Shown: in pieces, positions 1-10,036 of the stretch
How positions within the stretch are numbered: position 1 is the stretch's first letter
Layout of the letters: each line of letters starts with the position of its first letter
From: Bradyrhizobium sp. AZCC 1721
GTDB lineage: Bacteria > Pseudomonadota > Alphaproteobacteria > Rhizobiales > Xanthobacteraceae
Assembly (NCBI RefSeq): GCF_036924715.1
Contig: NZ_JAZHSB010000001.1
Location: 806,001 to 870,000 of the forward strand
Direction: 5' to 3'
DNA length: 64,000 nucleotides
Program-made: the position numbers and the translations under genes
The notes under the pieces: generated by a model
Database searches by the model: none
Told to the model about the DNA's origin: nothing
What the model saw: only the letters and a program-made list of their open reading frames with translations

Positions 1-1
1 G

Positions 2-33
2 GCGGGACGACTTTTCGAGGAAAGTCATCCCGC
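2..33. terminator. Hairpin at window edge, likely terminator of an upstream gene
   Basis: Two 13-base arms (2-14 and 21-33) pair at 12 of 13 positions around a 6-base loop. The arms carry AAA/TTT at the loop side rather than a long T tract outside. It probably ends a transcript that starts outside the window, since the PAN-domain gene begins only 34 bases later. Confidence 0.4.
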
Positions 34-66
34 GCTGACAACGCGCGCATTCGAAAGCAACCGCAG

Positions 67-624
67 ATGGAGACTGGTCGCCTGCTCAGGGCGTGTATGG
101 TGGCGCTCGCCTTTTTGGCGGCGGCCGTATGCACGCGCCCGGCGCTGGCGCAGGCCAATTTCGACCGTCCCGGCGGCGATTATCTCAGCGCTCCCGTGAC
201 CTCGGGCGATCCGGCGGAATGCGCGCTGATCTGTGAGCGCGATCGGCGCTGCCGCGCCTGGAGCTTTAATTATCCGACCGGCTTGATCAAGGGCGCGGTC
301 TGCTGGCTGAAGGGCAGCGTGCCGCCCCGAATCAAGAGCGGCGATTGCTGCGTTTCCGGCGTGCGCGGCGCCGGCGTGGTCGAGCGCCGCAATGATAGCG
401 TTGAAACCTCAATCGACCGCGTCGGCGGCGATTACAAGAATTTCGATCTCAAGGACGGCGACGGCGATGACGTCTGCAAGGCAGCCTGCGCCGCCGACAA
501 CAAATGCCGCGCCTGGACCTACGCGCGCCCCGGCTACGCCGGCAAGGACGCCCATTGCTTCCTGAAGAAGGACATCAAGCCGCCGCGAAGGAAGGCGGGG
601 TTTACCTCAGGCGTGGTGCGGTAG
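67..624 (+). CDS. Secreted PAN/Apple-domain protein
   Basis: A 185-aa protein with a classical Sec signal peptide (hydrophobic stretch about residues 11-28, cleavage likely after ALA-29). Two tandem cysteine-rich repeats follow, roughly residues 31-100 and 115-185. Each holds the PAN/Apple pattern of a GGDY start, a C-x3-C pair, a CRAW(S/T)(F/Y) segment and a late CxLK. PAN domains mediate protein-protein or protein-carbohydrate contacts, so an extracytoplasmic adhesive or binding role is inferred; no catalytic residues are seen. It stands alone, followed by an intergenic palindrome pair. The ligand is unknown. Confidence 0.8.
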   Translation: METGRLLRACMVALAFLAAAVCTRPALAQANFDRPGGDYLSAPVTSGDPAECALICERDRRCRAWSFNYPTGLIKGAVCWLKGSVPPRIKSGDCCVSGVRGAGVVERRNDSVETSIDRVGGDYKNFDLKDGDGDDVCKAACAADNKCRAWTYARPGYAGKDAHCFLKKDIKPPRRKAGFTSGVVR

Positions 625-662
625 CGGCCTTGTACGGGATAGAGGCGAGGACCTCTCAACAT

Positions 663-786
663 GTCGCCCCTGCGAACGCAGGGGCCCATACACCGCGGCC
701 CGCGCAAAGGGCACAAGGGGCGACGGCTGCGCTTCGACAATGTAGGCTGGTGGTTATGGGTCCCTGCGTTCGCAGGGACGACGATG
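663..786. repeat. Inverted pair of GTCGTCCCTGCG-type palindromic repeats
   Basis: One palindromic unit at 663-690 and a second in the opposite orientation at 752-786, about 60 bases apart. Each has a perfect inner palindrome (CCCTGCGAACGCAGGG or its complement) flanked by GTCG on one side and CCATA on the other. The same paired layout recurs at 4084, 23081, 31818 and 42557, which is typical of REP/BIME-like elements. Confidence 0.75.
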
Positions 787-790
787 ATTG

Positions 791-1362
791 TTATGGTGCA
801 TTCGTCGGCAGTACCGTGAGCTCCGGCCACAGCGCCTTCCATCGCTCAGCTTTTGCCGCGTAATTCGCAGCAGAGAAATTTGGTCCCGGGTTGGGCCGCG
901 CGATCATCCCAGCGGCATCATCAAAACCATTCGGCGCGTAAACCTCATAGCCATCCCGCGTGCGCCGGATTCCGATCTGGGTGTTCTTGGTCAGGAAGCG
1001 GTCGATGCCATCGGTCGAGCAACGCAACGGCGGGTAGGGCAGGCCATGTTTCTCCGGGTACCAGAGGTGCACGCGCGCCTGGTTGCGCGCCTCGACCGCG
1101 ATGCCGCGGCTTGAAAAGCGCCGCGTCAGCGTGCGGATGACGGCATCCTCGGCTTCCCAGGACGTATCGGGATCGAAATAGAACACGTCGTAATCGTTGA
1201 TGCCGTAATCGACCGCGCGCTTGGTCAGCACGTTCCACACGTCTGCACCAGGCAGCCGGAGACCAGCCACGCGTCCGGCAGCGATAGCCGAAACAGTTCC
1301 TCGGTGATGATTTCGTTGATGGGATTTTGTAATGCGGCGGTGAGGAATTGGTCTCTATCCAT
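791..1362 (-). pseudogene. Nucleotidyltransferase family protein (COG3575/NTP_transf_6), frameshifted
   Basis: Translation from the ATG at 1362 gives a normal N-terminus ending in VSGCLVQT and then stops at TGC-TGA. The reading frame that continues (VWNVLTKRAVDYGINDYDVFYFD and on to 791) is offset by one base. Adding one C on the plus strand at about 1240-1241 (CACAC-GTC to CACACCGTC) joins GCLVQT directly to VWNVLT and restores a 190-aa protein. Members of this family carry GCxxQTVWN followed by a GIxDYDxxYFD motif with the metal-binding aspartates, both visible here. It may be a true pseudogene or a base-calling error in a CC run. The substrate of the family is not established. Confidence 0.8.
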
Positions 1363-1378
1363 AGGCACGCCGCCGTAA

Positions 1379-1485
1379 GGTGGGCAAAGCCAACGGGTCG
1401 CGCGAATGCGCGCCCGATGACAGGCTCCGCGTGCCCAATGTTGCGAGCGAGATGGTGGGCACGGCGAAGTGCACCTTTGCCCACC
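1379..1485. repeat. 107-bp intergenic repeat with 11-bp terminal inverted repeats
   Basis: GGTGGGCAAAG at 1379-1389 is exactly repeated in inverse orientation at 1475-1485, and a further GGTGGGCAC lies inside. The element abuts the stop codon of the MmcQ/YjbR gene. It looks like a mobile palindromic element different from the GTCGTCC type. Confidence 0.6.
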
Positions 1486-1827
1486 CTACAAATTCCCGTC
1501 GAATTCCTTCACCGCCTTCTTCGACGCCAAACTGCGCCAGTGTCGCCGCAGGAACGGCTCGACGATGGCGCGGCTGGCCTTCGAGAGGCGGATCAGCACG
1601 ATCGGATAATCGTGGTAGTGATCGGTGAAGTAAAATACCTTCGGCTGGCTTTCCACCAGCATCTCGCGCTCATCCCTTGGCACGCCCGGCATCACCAGGC
1701 TGTCGCCGTCCTCATTCAGCCGCACGAGCATCTTCTTGCGCACTTTCAAGGCCGGCGTGCCGTAGGAAGTGCCGTCCTCGACCTCCGGCCAGGCCAGCGC
1801 GATTTTTCGGACGTCGTCGAAGGTCAT
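1486..1827 (-). CDS. MmcQ/YjbR family protein
   Basis: A 113-aa protein of the usual single-domain length for MmcQ/YjbR (DUF419). Visible signatures are the N-terminal ALAWPEVEDGTSYGTPALKV segment, the central LVMPGVPRDEREML and the C-terminal LSKASRAIVEPFLRRHW helix. The fold resembles CyaY and is suggested to bind DNA; the cellular role is unknown. It starts 18 bases after the lepB stop on the same strand, so it is probably the last gene of a tldD-lepB-mmcQ transcript. Its stop codon lies at the edge of the 107-bp repeat, which may have trimmed or replaced the original C-terminus. Confidence 0.85.
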   Translation of the reverse strand: MTFDDVRKIALAWPEVEDGTSYGTPALKVRKKMLVRLNEDGDSLVMPGVPRDEREMLVESQPKVFYFTDHYHDYPIVLIRLSKASRAIVEPFLRRHWRSLASKKAVKEFDGNL

Positions 1828-1845
1828 GCGCGGCCGGCTACGTCC

Positions 1846-2634
1846 TCAATGCACGGACGTAAAAAACCGCGCCAGCCGGAAACCCGACAGCCAGGTCCAT
1901 ACCGGCTGGTTACGGATGCCGAGATCCCAGGAGCCGACCACGGCATCGGCGCGGCCGATCAGATTGTCGATCGGCAACAATCCCACGCCGCCGTCGCGCA
2001 CGGAGACGCGGCTGTCGGCGGAATTGTCCCTGTTGTCGCCGAGCACGAACAGTTTGCCCGGCGGCACGATGACCTCGGGCGTGTTGTCGAGCCTTCCATT
2101 GTCGCGCATCTTGAAGATGGCATGGCTGACGCCGTTCGGCAGCGTCTCGACGAAGCGATAGGCCCGTTCGGTATTGCCGCGATCGTCTTCGGCCTGCGCC
2201 AGGCCGTCCGGCTCCAACGTCGCGGCATGGTCGTTGATGAAGAGCTGGCCCTGCCGCAACTGGATGCGGTCGCCCGGCAATCCGACCACGCGCTTGACCC
2301 AGGCCTGCGAGCGGTCGCCCGGCCAGCGGAACACGACGACGTCGCCGCGCTTGGGTGTTTCGCCGAACAGGCGGCCGGTCTCGGGTAGCGTGATCTGGAT
2401 CGGCAGCGACGCCGCGCCATAGCCGTAAGGATATTTCGAGGCGAGTAGCGCATCGCCGATCAGAAGCGTCGGCTCCATCGAGCCGGACGGCACGTAAAAC
2501 GGCTCGGCCAGCGCGCCCTTGGCGATGAAGACGACGGCAACGATCGCCGCCAGTTGCACCGCCTGGGCGCGCCAACTCGCTACCTTGCTAAGAGAGGCGT
2601 CCTTTTGATCACCTACCAGTTTCTCGTCGCTCAC
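1846..2634 (-). CDS. lepB: Signal peptidase I
   Basis: Cleaves Sec signal peptides at the periplasmic face of the inner membrane. From the GTG start at 2634 the protein has 262 aa. It has a single N-terminal membrane anchor (about residues 24-43), box B with SGSMEPT and nucleophile Ser52, box D KRVVGLPGD with general base Lys114, and box E GDNRDNSADSR. The GTG shares its G with the TAG stop of tldD, pointing to translational coupling. Longer upstream reading in this frame is only a shadow of tldD. The usual second transmembrane segment is not apparent, as in other short alphaproteobacterial enzymes. Confidence 0.95.
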   Translation of the reverse strand: MSDEKLVGDQKDASLSKVASWRAQAVQLAAIVAVVFIAKGALAEPFYVPSGSMEPTLLIGDALLASKYPYGYGAASLPIQITLPETGRLFGETPKRGDVVVFRWPGDRSQAWVKRVVGLPGDRIQLRQGQLFINDHAATLEPDGLAQAEDDRGNTERAYRFVETLPNGVSHAIFKMRDNGRLDNTPEVIVPPGKLFVLGDNRDNSADSRVSVRDGGVGLLPIDNLIGRADAVVGSWDLGIRNQPVWTWLSGFRLARFFTSVH

Positions 2635-4058
2635 TAGCCCGTACCTCCGACCGTGATCCTTTCCATCCGCAGCGTCGGCTGGCCGACGCCGACCGGCACG
2701 CCCTGGCCGTTCTTGCCGCAGGTGCCGATGCCGGTATCGAGCGCCAGATCGTTGCCGACCATGGTGATGCGGTGCAGGTCGGTCGGCCCGTTGCCGATCA
2801 GCATTGCGCCCTTCAAGGGCGCGCCGAGCTTGCCGTTCTCGATCTTGTAGGCCTCGGTGCACTGGAACACATACTTGCCCGAGGTGATGTCGACCTGGCC
2901 GCCGCCGAAATTCGCGGCATAAACGCCCTTCTTCACCGAAGCGATGATCTCTGCCGGATCGCGATCACCGGCCAGCATATAGGTGTTGGTCATGCGCGGC
3001 ATCGGCACATGGGCGTAGCTCTGACGACGGCCGTTGCCGGTCGGCTTCATGTTCATCAGCCGCGCGTTCTGGCGGTCCTGCATGTAGCCGACCAGAATGC
3101 CGTCTTCGATCAGCACGGTGCGGTTGGTCGGCGTGCCCTCGTCGTCAATTGAAAGAGAACCGCGCCGCGACGCGATGGTGCCGTCGTCGACGACGGTGAC
3201 GCCTTTGGCCGCGACCTGCTTGCCCATCAGTCCTGCGAAAGCCGACGTCTGCTTGCGGTTGAAGTCGCCTTCGAGGCCATGACCGACCGCTTCATGCAGC
3301 ATCACGCCGGGCCAGCCGGCGCCCAGCACCACGTCCATTTCGCCAGCGGGTGCAGGCACCGATTCCAGATTGACCAGCGCCTCGCGGATGGCGCCGTCGG
3401 CAGCCTCGCGCCACGCCTTGGTTTCGATGAAGCGTGCATAGCCCTCGCGGCCGCCATAGCCCTTGCTGCCGCTTTCCTGCCGGTCGCCTTGTCCGGCGAC
3501 CACGGAAATATTCACGCGCACCAATGGGCGGATGTCGCGATAGCTCTCGCCGTCGGGCCGCAAAATTTCCACCACCTGCCAGGTGGCGCCCAGGCTGATG
3601 GAAGCCTGCCGCACCCGCGGATCCTTGTCGCGAACATAGGCGTCGATCTCTGCCAGCAGCTTGACCTTGGCTTCGAACCCCGGCGCATCCAAAGGATTCT
3701 CGTCGCCATAAAGCCGAACGTTGGTATGCGCGGGAGCAGCGGCAAAATTGCCGCTGTAGCCGCCGCGCACCGCGGCGACCGCGTCCGCCGCGCGGATCAG
3801 CGCCGGCAGCGATACGTCGGAGGAATGCGCATAGCCGACCGCGTCGTCCTTCACCGCGCGCAGGCCAAATCCCTGCGAGGTGTCGTAGGTCGCCTGCTTC
3901 AGCCGGCCATTATCGAAGCCGAGCGCTTCGGTCTGGCCGTATTCCAGAAACAGCTCGCCGTCGTCAGCGCCCAAAAGCCCCCGCGTGATCTCGCGTCTGA
4001 CGGCATCGCGGTCGAGATTGGCGCGGTCGAGCAGGGAGGTGGTGGCGAGATTGGTCAT
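2634..4058 (-). CDS. tldD: Metalloprotease TldD
   Basis: A 474-aa TldD/PmbA (U62) family protein. The zinc site HEAVGH (His255, Glu256, His260) is intact and is followed by GLEGDFNRK. The C-terminal glycine-rich GNGPTDL and GTCGKNGQG segments fit the beta-sheet domain of the family. TldD acts with TldE/PmbA on unfolded peptides, for example in maturing ribosomal peptides or degrading CcdA; no partner gene lies in this window. The ATG at 4058 is chosen because the 20 upstream in-frame codons (WVPAFAGTT) are translated palindromic repeat, not conserved protein. The stop overlaps the lepB start by one base. Confidence 0.95.
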   Translation of the reverse strand: MTNLATTSLLDRANLDRDAVRREITRGLLGADDGELFLEYGQTEALGFDNGRLKQATYDTSQGFGLRAVKDDAVGYAHSSDVSLPALIRAADAVAAVRGGYSGNFAAAPAHTNVRLYGDENPLDAPGFEAKVKLLAEIDAYVRDKDPRVRQASISLGATWQVVEILRPDGESYRDIRPLVRVNISVVAGQGDRQESGSKGYGGREGYARFIETKAWREAADGAIREALVNLESVPAPAGEMDVVLGAGWPGVMLHEAVGHGLEGDFNRKQTSAFAGLMGKQVAAKGVTVVDDGTIASRRGSLSIDDEGTPTNRTVLIEDGILVGYMQDRQNARLMNMKPTGNGRRQSYAHVPMPRMTNTYMLAGDRDPAEIIASVKKGVYAANFGGGQVDITSGKYVFQCTEAYKIENGKLGAPLKGAMLIGNGPTDLHRITMVGNDLALDTGIGTCGKNGQGVPVGVGQPTLRMERITVGGTG

Positions 4059-4083
4059 GCAGGCTCCGATGCGAATGTTTGCT

Positions 4084-4205
4084 GTCGTCCCCGCGAATGC
4101 GGGGACCCATAACCACAAGCGCCGATTCTAAGCGCAGACGTCCGGCGAGTTCACATTACAACGCGGACATCTGTGGTTATGGGTCCCTGCGTTCGCAGGG
4201 ACGAC
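4084..4205. repeat. Inverted pair of GTCGTCCC-type palindromic repeats
   Basis: Unit at 4084-4116 (with a CCCCGCGAATGCGGGG core) and opposite-orientation unit at 4173-4205 (CCCTGCGTTCGCAGGG core), both carrying the CCATAACCAC tail. They fill the gap between tldD and the HxlR gene and could fold into one long stem in RNA. Confidence 0.8.
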
Positions 4206-4249
4206 GATCACGGAAGATAGTCATGACCGCAGCAAAAGGGGAGGGTTCC

Positions 4250-4645
4250 TCACAGCCCTTTGTCATGCGCTTTGCCGGCCGCATTCGCGGCCTCCGAATC
4301 GGACTCCAGCCTGCCGTGCGCATTGGCCCAGCGGGACAGTTCGTCGAATACCGGCTTCAGGTCCTTCGCTGCCGGCGTCATTTCGTATTCGACCCGCGGC
4401 GGCACTTCGGGGAACACGGTGCGCTTCACCAGGCCTTCGTTTTCGAGATCGCGCAGTTGCGTGGTCAGCATGTGCTGCGTCACGTCGGGAATGGCGCTCC
4501 GCAATTCGCCGAACCGGCGCTTGCCGCCGACCAACTGCCAGAGGATTTCGCCCTTCCACTTGCCGGAAAGCACGCGAAGGGCGCGCTGAAGCTGCGGCGC
4601 TGCGGGGCATTCGGACGGTGCGGGCTCATTGGTCTGCTTTTTCAT
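4250..4645 (-). CDS. HxlR-family transcriptional regulator
   Basis: A 131-aa winged-helix protein. The HxlR signature is clear: VLSGKWKGEILWQL, then RFGELRSAIPDVTQHMLTTQLRDLE (recognition helix) and the wing LVKRTVFPEVPPRVEYEMT. Cys13 sits just before the DNA-binding domain, the position of the redox-sensing cysteine in YodB/HypR-type members, so thiol or electrophile sensing is plausible but inferred. It is divergent from the DoxX / DsrE-like / TlpA-like genes, separated by 157 bases that contain a 16-bp tandem repeat, and most likely regulates them and itself. Confidence 0.9.
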   Translation of the reverse strand: MKKQTNEPAPSECPAAPQLQRALRVLSGKWKGEILWQLVGGKRRFGELRSAIPDVTQHMLTTQLRDLENEGLVKRTVFPEVPPRVEYEMTPAAKDLKPVFDELSRWANAHGRLESDSEAANAAGKAHDKGL

Positions 4646-4710
4646 ACTACCCCAGAAAAATCATCCTACTTGTCAATTTCATCTTAGTGCCGAATTTTGA
4701 TTTTGAAAGC

Positions 4711-4773
4711 CTTGGGCACCTTAAGTCTTGGGCGCCTTAAGCCTTAGGCACCTTAAGTCTTGGACACCTGGGG
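4711..4773. repeat. 16-bp tandem repeat, four copies, in a divergent promoter region
   Basis: Units CTTGGGCACCTTAAGT (4711-4726), CTTGGGCGCCTTAAGC (4727-4742), CTTAGGCACCTTAAGT (4743-4758) and a shortened CTTGGACACCTGGGG (4759-4773). They lie between the HxlR start (4645) and the DoxX start (4803). CTTAAG is palindromic. The array could be an operator cluster or a slipped-strand satellite. Confidence 0.8.
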
Positions 4774-4802
4774 ACCGTTTCTCAAACTTTCTGGAGTTTT
4801 CG

Positions 4803-5195
4803 ATGTCGGACGTTGCTGTGCCTGCCGGGCGCCGTTGGACCCATGTTGGCGTGTGGATTGTCAGAGGATTGCTGGCGCTGGCGTTTCTGGGGGCCGGGGG
4901 CGTCAAGCTCTACGGCGTGCCGATGATGGTGGACGAGTTTCACCACATTGGGCTCGGTCAATGGTTTCGCTATTTGACCGGCAGTCTCGAGGTCATCGGG
5001 GCAATCCTGTTGCTGCTTCCACGAAAGGCCGGCTTCGGTGCGCTGCTGCTGATCTGCATCATGATCGGCGCCGTGATCACGCACCTGTTCGTCATCGGCG
5101 GATCGCCGGTGCCGGCAATTGTCCTGCTCTCGCTCAACGCGCTCGTGGCCTATTCGGAGCGTGAGGCGATTGCCTCTCTCGCCAAGGCGTTTTGA
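4803..5195 (+). CDS. DoxX-family membrane protein
   Basis: A 130-aa protein with four predicted transmembrane segments and the DoxX-type first helix ending in GGVKLYGVPMMVDEF. Start ATG at 4803; the longer reading from 4728 runs through the tandem repeat and is not credible. DoxX-like proteins are linked to membrane thiol or quinone redox handling, but the reaction of this member is unknown. It heads a run of three genes with short gaps (10 and 16 bases) that also encode a DsrE-like and a TlpA-like protein, divergent from an HxlR regulator. That context suggests a role in envelope thiol or electrophile stress. Confidence 0.85.
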   Translation: MSDVAVPAGRRWTHVGVWIVRGLLALAFLGAGGVKLYGVPMMVDEFHHIGLGQWFRYLTGSLEVIGAILLLLPRKAGFGALLLICIMIGAVITHLFVIGGSPVPAIVLLSLNALVAYSEREAIASLAKAF

Positions 5196-5205
5196 AGCAG
5201 CGACA

Positions 5206-5709
5206 ATGCGCCTGCCTTTCCGCCGGGTAATCAAATGGGTCGGGCTGGCTCTGACCTTCACCGTGCCGCTGGTCGTGACGTTGTTGCTGACCGAGCCGGG
5301 CTCCGCTGTCTCGAAACCGGAGGCGAAGCGCGCATTGCCTCCGGTGCATCGGCTGGTGCTGCCGATCAATAGCGACGATCCAACCACGATGCGGGCCTTG
5401 ATCTCGACCTCGCTCAACCTTCCGAAATATTATCAGGAGCGCAACGAGCCGTTTATGATCGAGGTCGTTGCCTACAATGCCGGCGTTCACATGTTCCGTG
5501 CCGACACCTCGCCGGTGAAGGACATGCTGCAGGTGGTAAGGGCGGTGAATCCGAACATCCGCTTCGTGGTCTGCGATGCGACGAAGCAGGGCATGCAGCG
5601 CAGCGAGGGCCGTCCGATCACGCTGATCGACAATGTCGATCTGGTGCCGAGCGGGCCCGGACGCATCATCGAATTGCAGGAAGCCGGTTGGTCCTACATC
5701 CGGTCATGA
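5206..5709 (+). CDS. DsrE-like (COG1416) membrane-anchored protein
   Basis: A 167-aa protein with one N-terminal hydrophobic segment (about residues 11-28), then a DsrE/F-like alpha/beta domain: HRLVLPIN, IEVVAYNAGVHMF, IRFVVCDATKQ and the terminal VPSGPGRIIELQEAGWSYI. The single conserved Cys in VVCDAT occupies the place of the DsrE sulfur-carrier cysteine. Unlike cytoplasmic DsrE it appears to be exported or anchored facing the periplasm. ATG 5206 is taken, 10 bases after the DoxX stop. A sulfur-transfer or thiol role next to the TlpA-like gene is inferred. Confidence 0.75.
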   Translation: MRLPFRRVIKWVGLALTFTVPLVVTLLLTEPGSAVSKPEAKRALPPVHRLVLPINSDDPTTMRALISTSLNLPKYYQERNEPFMIEVVAYNAGVHMFRADTSPVKDMLQVVRAVNPNIRFVVCDATKQGMQRSEGRPITLIDNVDLVPSGPGRIIELQEAGWSYIRS

Positions 5710-5725
5710 CAAGCGGACACGCGCC

Positions 5726-6331
5726 ATGACGCTACATCGCGGGCTAACACGCCGCACGGTCGTTGCAGGGCTGCTCGGGGCCGGCGCCTCGGTTGCGATC
5801 CCGGCCGCATCAACGCGCGCCCAGGCCGCTGGTCCGCCGCCATTCGTCACCTCCCGGCATCAGTTCATCCAGCTTCGTGGCGCGAGGCCTGTCCCGTCCG
5901 TGCCGATCCCGCGTCTCTCCGGCGGGGCGATCGATTTGACCTCCTTGAGAGGGAAGGTGGTGCTCGTCAATTTCTGGGCGACGTGGTGTCCGGCCTGCCG
6001 GACCGAACTGCCGATGCTGGACAGCCTGGCGGCGACCGACGTCAGGAATCTCATGGTGATCGCAGTGGCGACGGATCGCGACCGCTCGGTCGTTGCGCCT
6101 TTCGTGAAAGGGCTGAAGCTTCGGCACCTTGCGATCGGGCTTGATCCGCAAGGACTTGTGGCAAGAGCCGGCGCAAACGGCCAAGCCGACACGCCGTTCG
6201 CGCTCTATGGCATGCCCATTACCTTTTTGATCGGCATCACCGGGCGAGTCGAAGGCTATATCAGCGGTGAAGCAGACTGGCTTTCCATCGAGGCGCGCCG
6301 GCTGCTCGACTACTACGCCAGCGCCGGTTAA
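5726..6331 (+). CDS. Exported TlpA/ResA-like thioredoxin-fold protein
   Basis: A 201-aa protein. A twin-arginine-like leader (TRRTVVAGLLGAG, residues 8-20) is followed by a thioredoxin-like domain with NFWATWCPAC (Cys88 and Cys91) and the cis-Pro loop GMPITF. This layout matches TlpA/ResA disulfide reductases of the periplasm, which act in cytochrome maturation or thiol repair. It starts 16 bases after the DsrE-like gene and is the last of the three-gene cluster. Its partner could be the DoxX or DsrE-like protein; this is inference. Confidence 0.85.
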   Translation: MTLHRGLTRRTVVAGLLGAGASVAIPAASTRAQAAGPPPFVTSRHQFIQLRGARPVPSVPIPRLSGGAIDLTSLRGKVVLVNFWATWCPACRTELPMLDSLAATDVRNLMVIAVATDRDRSVVAPFVKGLKLRHLAIGLDPQGLVARAGANGQADTPFALYGMPITFLIGITGRVEGYISGEADWLSIEARRLLDYYASAG

Positions 6332-6371
6332 GTCGATCAGCCGAATCTTGGGGAGCTATCGGCTCGCCCCC

Positions 6372-6923
6372 TCACGGCAGCTTGTCATACCCCTCGCCCA
6401 GCCCGTTCAGGCTGAGCGGAAACCCGATGCCCTCTTCGGGCGTCTCGAAGATAATAAAAGTCGCCGTCTTGGCGCCTCGGAGCTGGCCCAAGAGTTTTTC
6501 GTCCATCACCACCTCGGCGACGCAGCCGTTCGGCAGGCAGCGGACAAACCCGGCGCGGCCGACATCCTGGTTGTCGAGCTTGAGCCCAAGGCCGGATGGC
6601 AGCAGCACGCCGAGGGGGGCGACCACCCGCATCAGCTTGCTCTTCTGGTCGGCGGTTTTCAGCACGATCACGGTCAGGCCGGCGTTGGAGCGGTCCTCAG
6701 CGACCACGCTCTGGATCAGCGCGCATTGCTCGCCTTGGGCGCCGGGCGGGGTGTCGCAGCGGATTTGCCAGTCGCCATGCACCGACCGTACCGCGCCTTG
6801 CGCGCTCGCCGCCTGGGTCAGGCCGAGCAGGAAGGCCACGGCGAGCAGCCCGCCGAGCCAGCGGGCCGGTTCCAGGCGATATCCTGCCTGATGTCGTCGC
6901 GCCCTATGTTTCGAACGCCCCAT
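6372..6923 (-). CDS. Invasion-associated locus B (IalB) family protein
   Basis: A 183-aa exported protein: basic N-terminus, hydrophobic segment about residues 22-38, cleavage near ASA-Q. The mature part shows the IalB pattern HGDWQIRCDTPP...EQCALIQ, a paired Cys in FVRCLPNGCVAE, and the C-terminal FETPEEGIGFPLSL. IalB was named in Bartonella, but homologues are common in non-pathogenic alphaproteobacteria, where the function is unknown. ATG 6923 is chosen; the codons upstream to 7034 read poorly and lack a signal peptide. It is convergent with the TlpA-like gene. Confidence 0.85.
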   Translation of the reverse strand: MGRSKHRARRHQAGYRLEPARWLGGLLAVAFLLGLTQAASAQGAVRSVHGDWQIRCDTPPGAQGEQCALIQSVVAEDRSNAGLTVIVLKTADQKSKLMRVVAPLGVLLPSGLGLKLDNQDVGRAGFVRCLPNGCVAEVVMDEKLLGQLRGAKTATFIIFETPEEGIGFPLSLNGLGEGYDKLP

Positions 6924-7133
6924 CCGGGTCGATCCTCTCACGATTTCCGGCAGCGCCGGCAGCACATATTTTGTAACTGGACTTACCCGGACTGATACGC
7001 AATGACGGCGCCTTGAAGGCAGTCCGGGAGCCAATCCGCGCCATCGAGGACCATCGGACCCAAGCGAATCAGGTCGCTCGGGAACGCCGTGACTGTGCCT
7101 ACATCCGGCAAATGGCCTGTCAAGCGGTGCAGG

Positions 7134-7153
7134 CCTGCCAAACGGCAGGTTTT
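7134..7153. terminator. Hairpin plus T4 in the region before coxB
   Basis: CCTGCC (7134-7139), loop AAAC, GGCAGG (7144-7149), then TTTT. It sits in the 515-base gene-free stretch between IalB (start 6923) and coxB (start 7439). It is terminator-like on the plus strand, but no plus-strand gene precedes it, so it may be part of a leader. Confidence 0.3.
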
Positions 7154-7313
7154 GCCTGATTTGTCAGGAAAATCCGACGTCCGGCGAATAGCAGGTGACG
7201 CATGGCTTTGCGCCCCACTACTGCATTGCGAGAGCCTTAGAATTATGGTTTGAGAGGCTGGATTTCGACGCGTTCTAACGATCTGGCCCGGGGTACGGCA
7301 GCAATACTGTTGC

Positions 7314-7346
7314 AGGTACTTTCGAAGATGTACTTCCAAAGTACCT
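7314..7346. promoter_or_regulatory. 14-bp inverted repeat upstream of coxB
   Basis: Arms 7314-7327 and 7333-7346 (AGGTACTTTCGAAG and CTTCCAAAGTACCT) match at 13 of 14 positions around ATGTA, 92 bases before the coxB ATG. It could be an operator or an mRNA leader hairpin. The rest of 6924-7438 shows no credible ORF. Confidence 0.55.
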
Positions 7347-7438
7347 CCGGTAGGCCGTTTGTGAGGGCGGATCGTGCGGCATTTCCGGCCATCCGGCCGA
7401 AATGCTTTGGGGATTATTTCTAAAGGAGCGCGAGCGGC

Positions 7439-9978
<2,540 letters not shown>

Positions 9979-9987
9979 ACGGTTGTT

Positions 9988-10013
9988 CGCGGCGCGCCAC
10001 GTTGCGCGCCGCG
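9988..10013 (+). terminator. Hairpin between coxA and ctaB
   Basis: CGCGGCGCG (9988-9996) pairs perfectly with CGCGCCGCG (10005-10013) around an 8-base loop, followed by GCTTTAG. It lies 10 bases after the coxA stop. It may attenuate transcription into the assembly genes, which are needed at lower levels than the structural subunits. Confidence 0.45.
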
Positions 10014-10036
10014 GCTTTAGTGAAGCGAGATAAATC

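Noticed and set aside
4059..4118. N-terminal extension of TldD (MWLWVPAFAGTT...)
   Set aside because: This is the translation of a palindromic repeat; the same peptide appears wherever the repeat is read in that frame.
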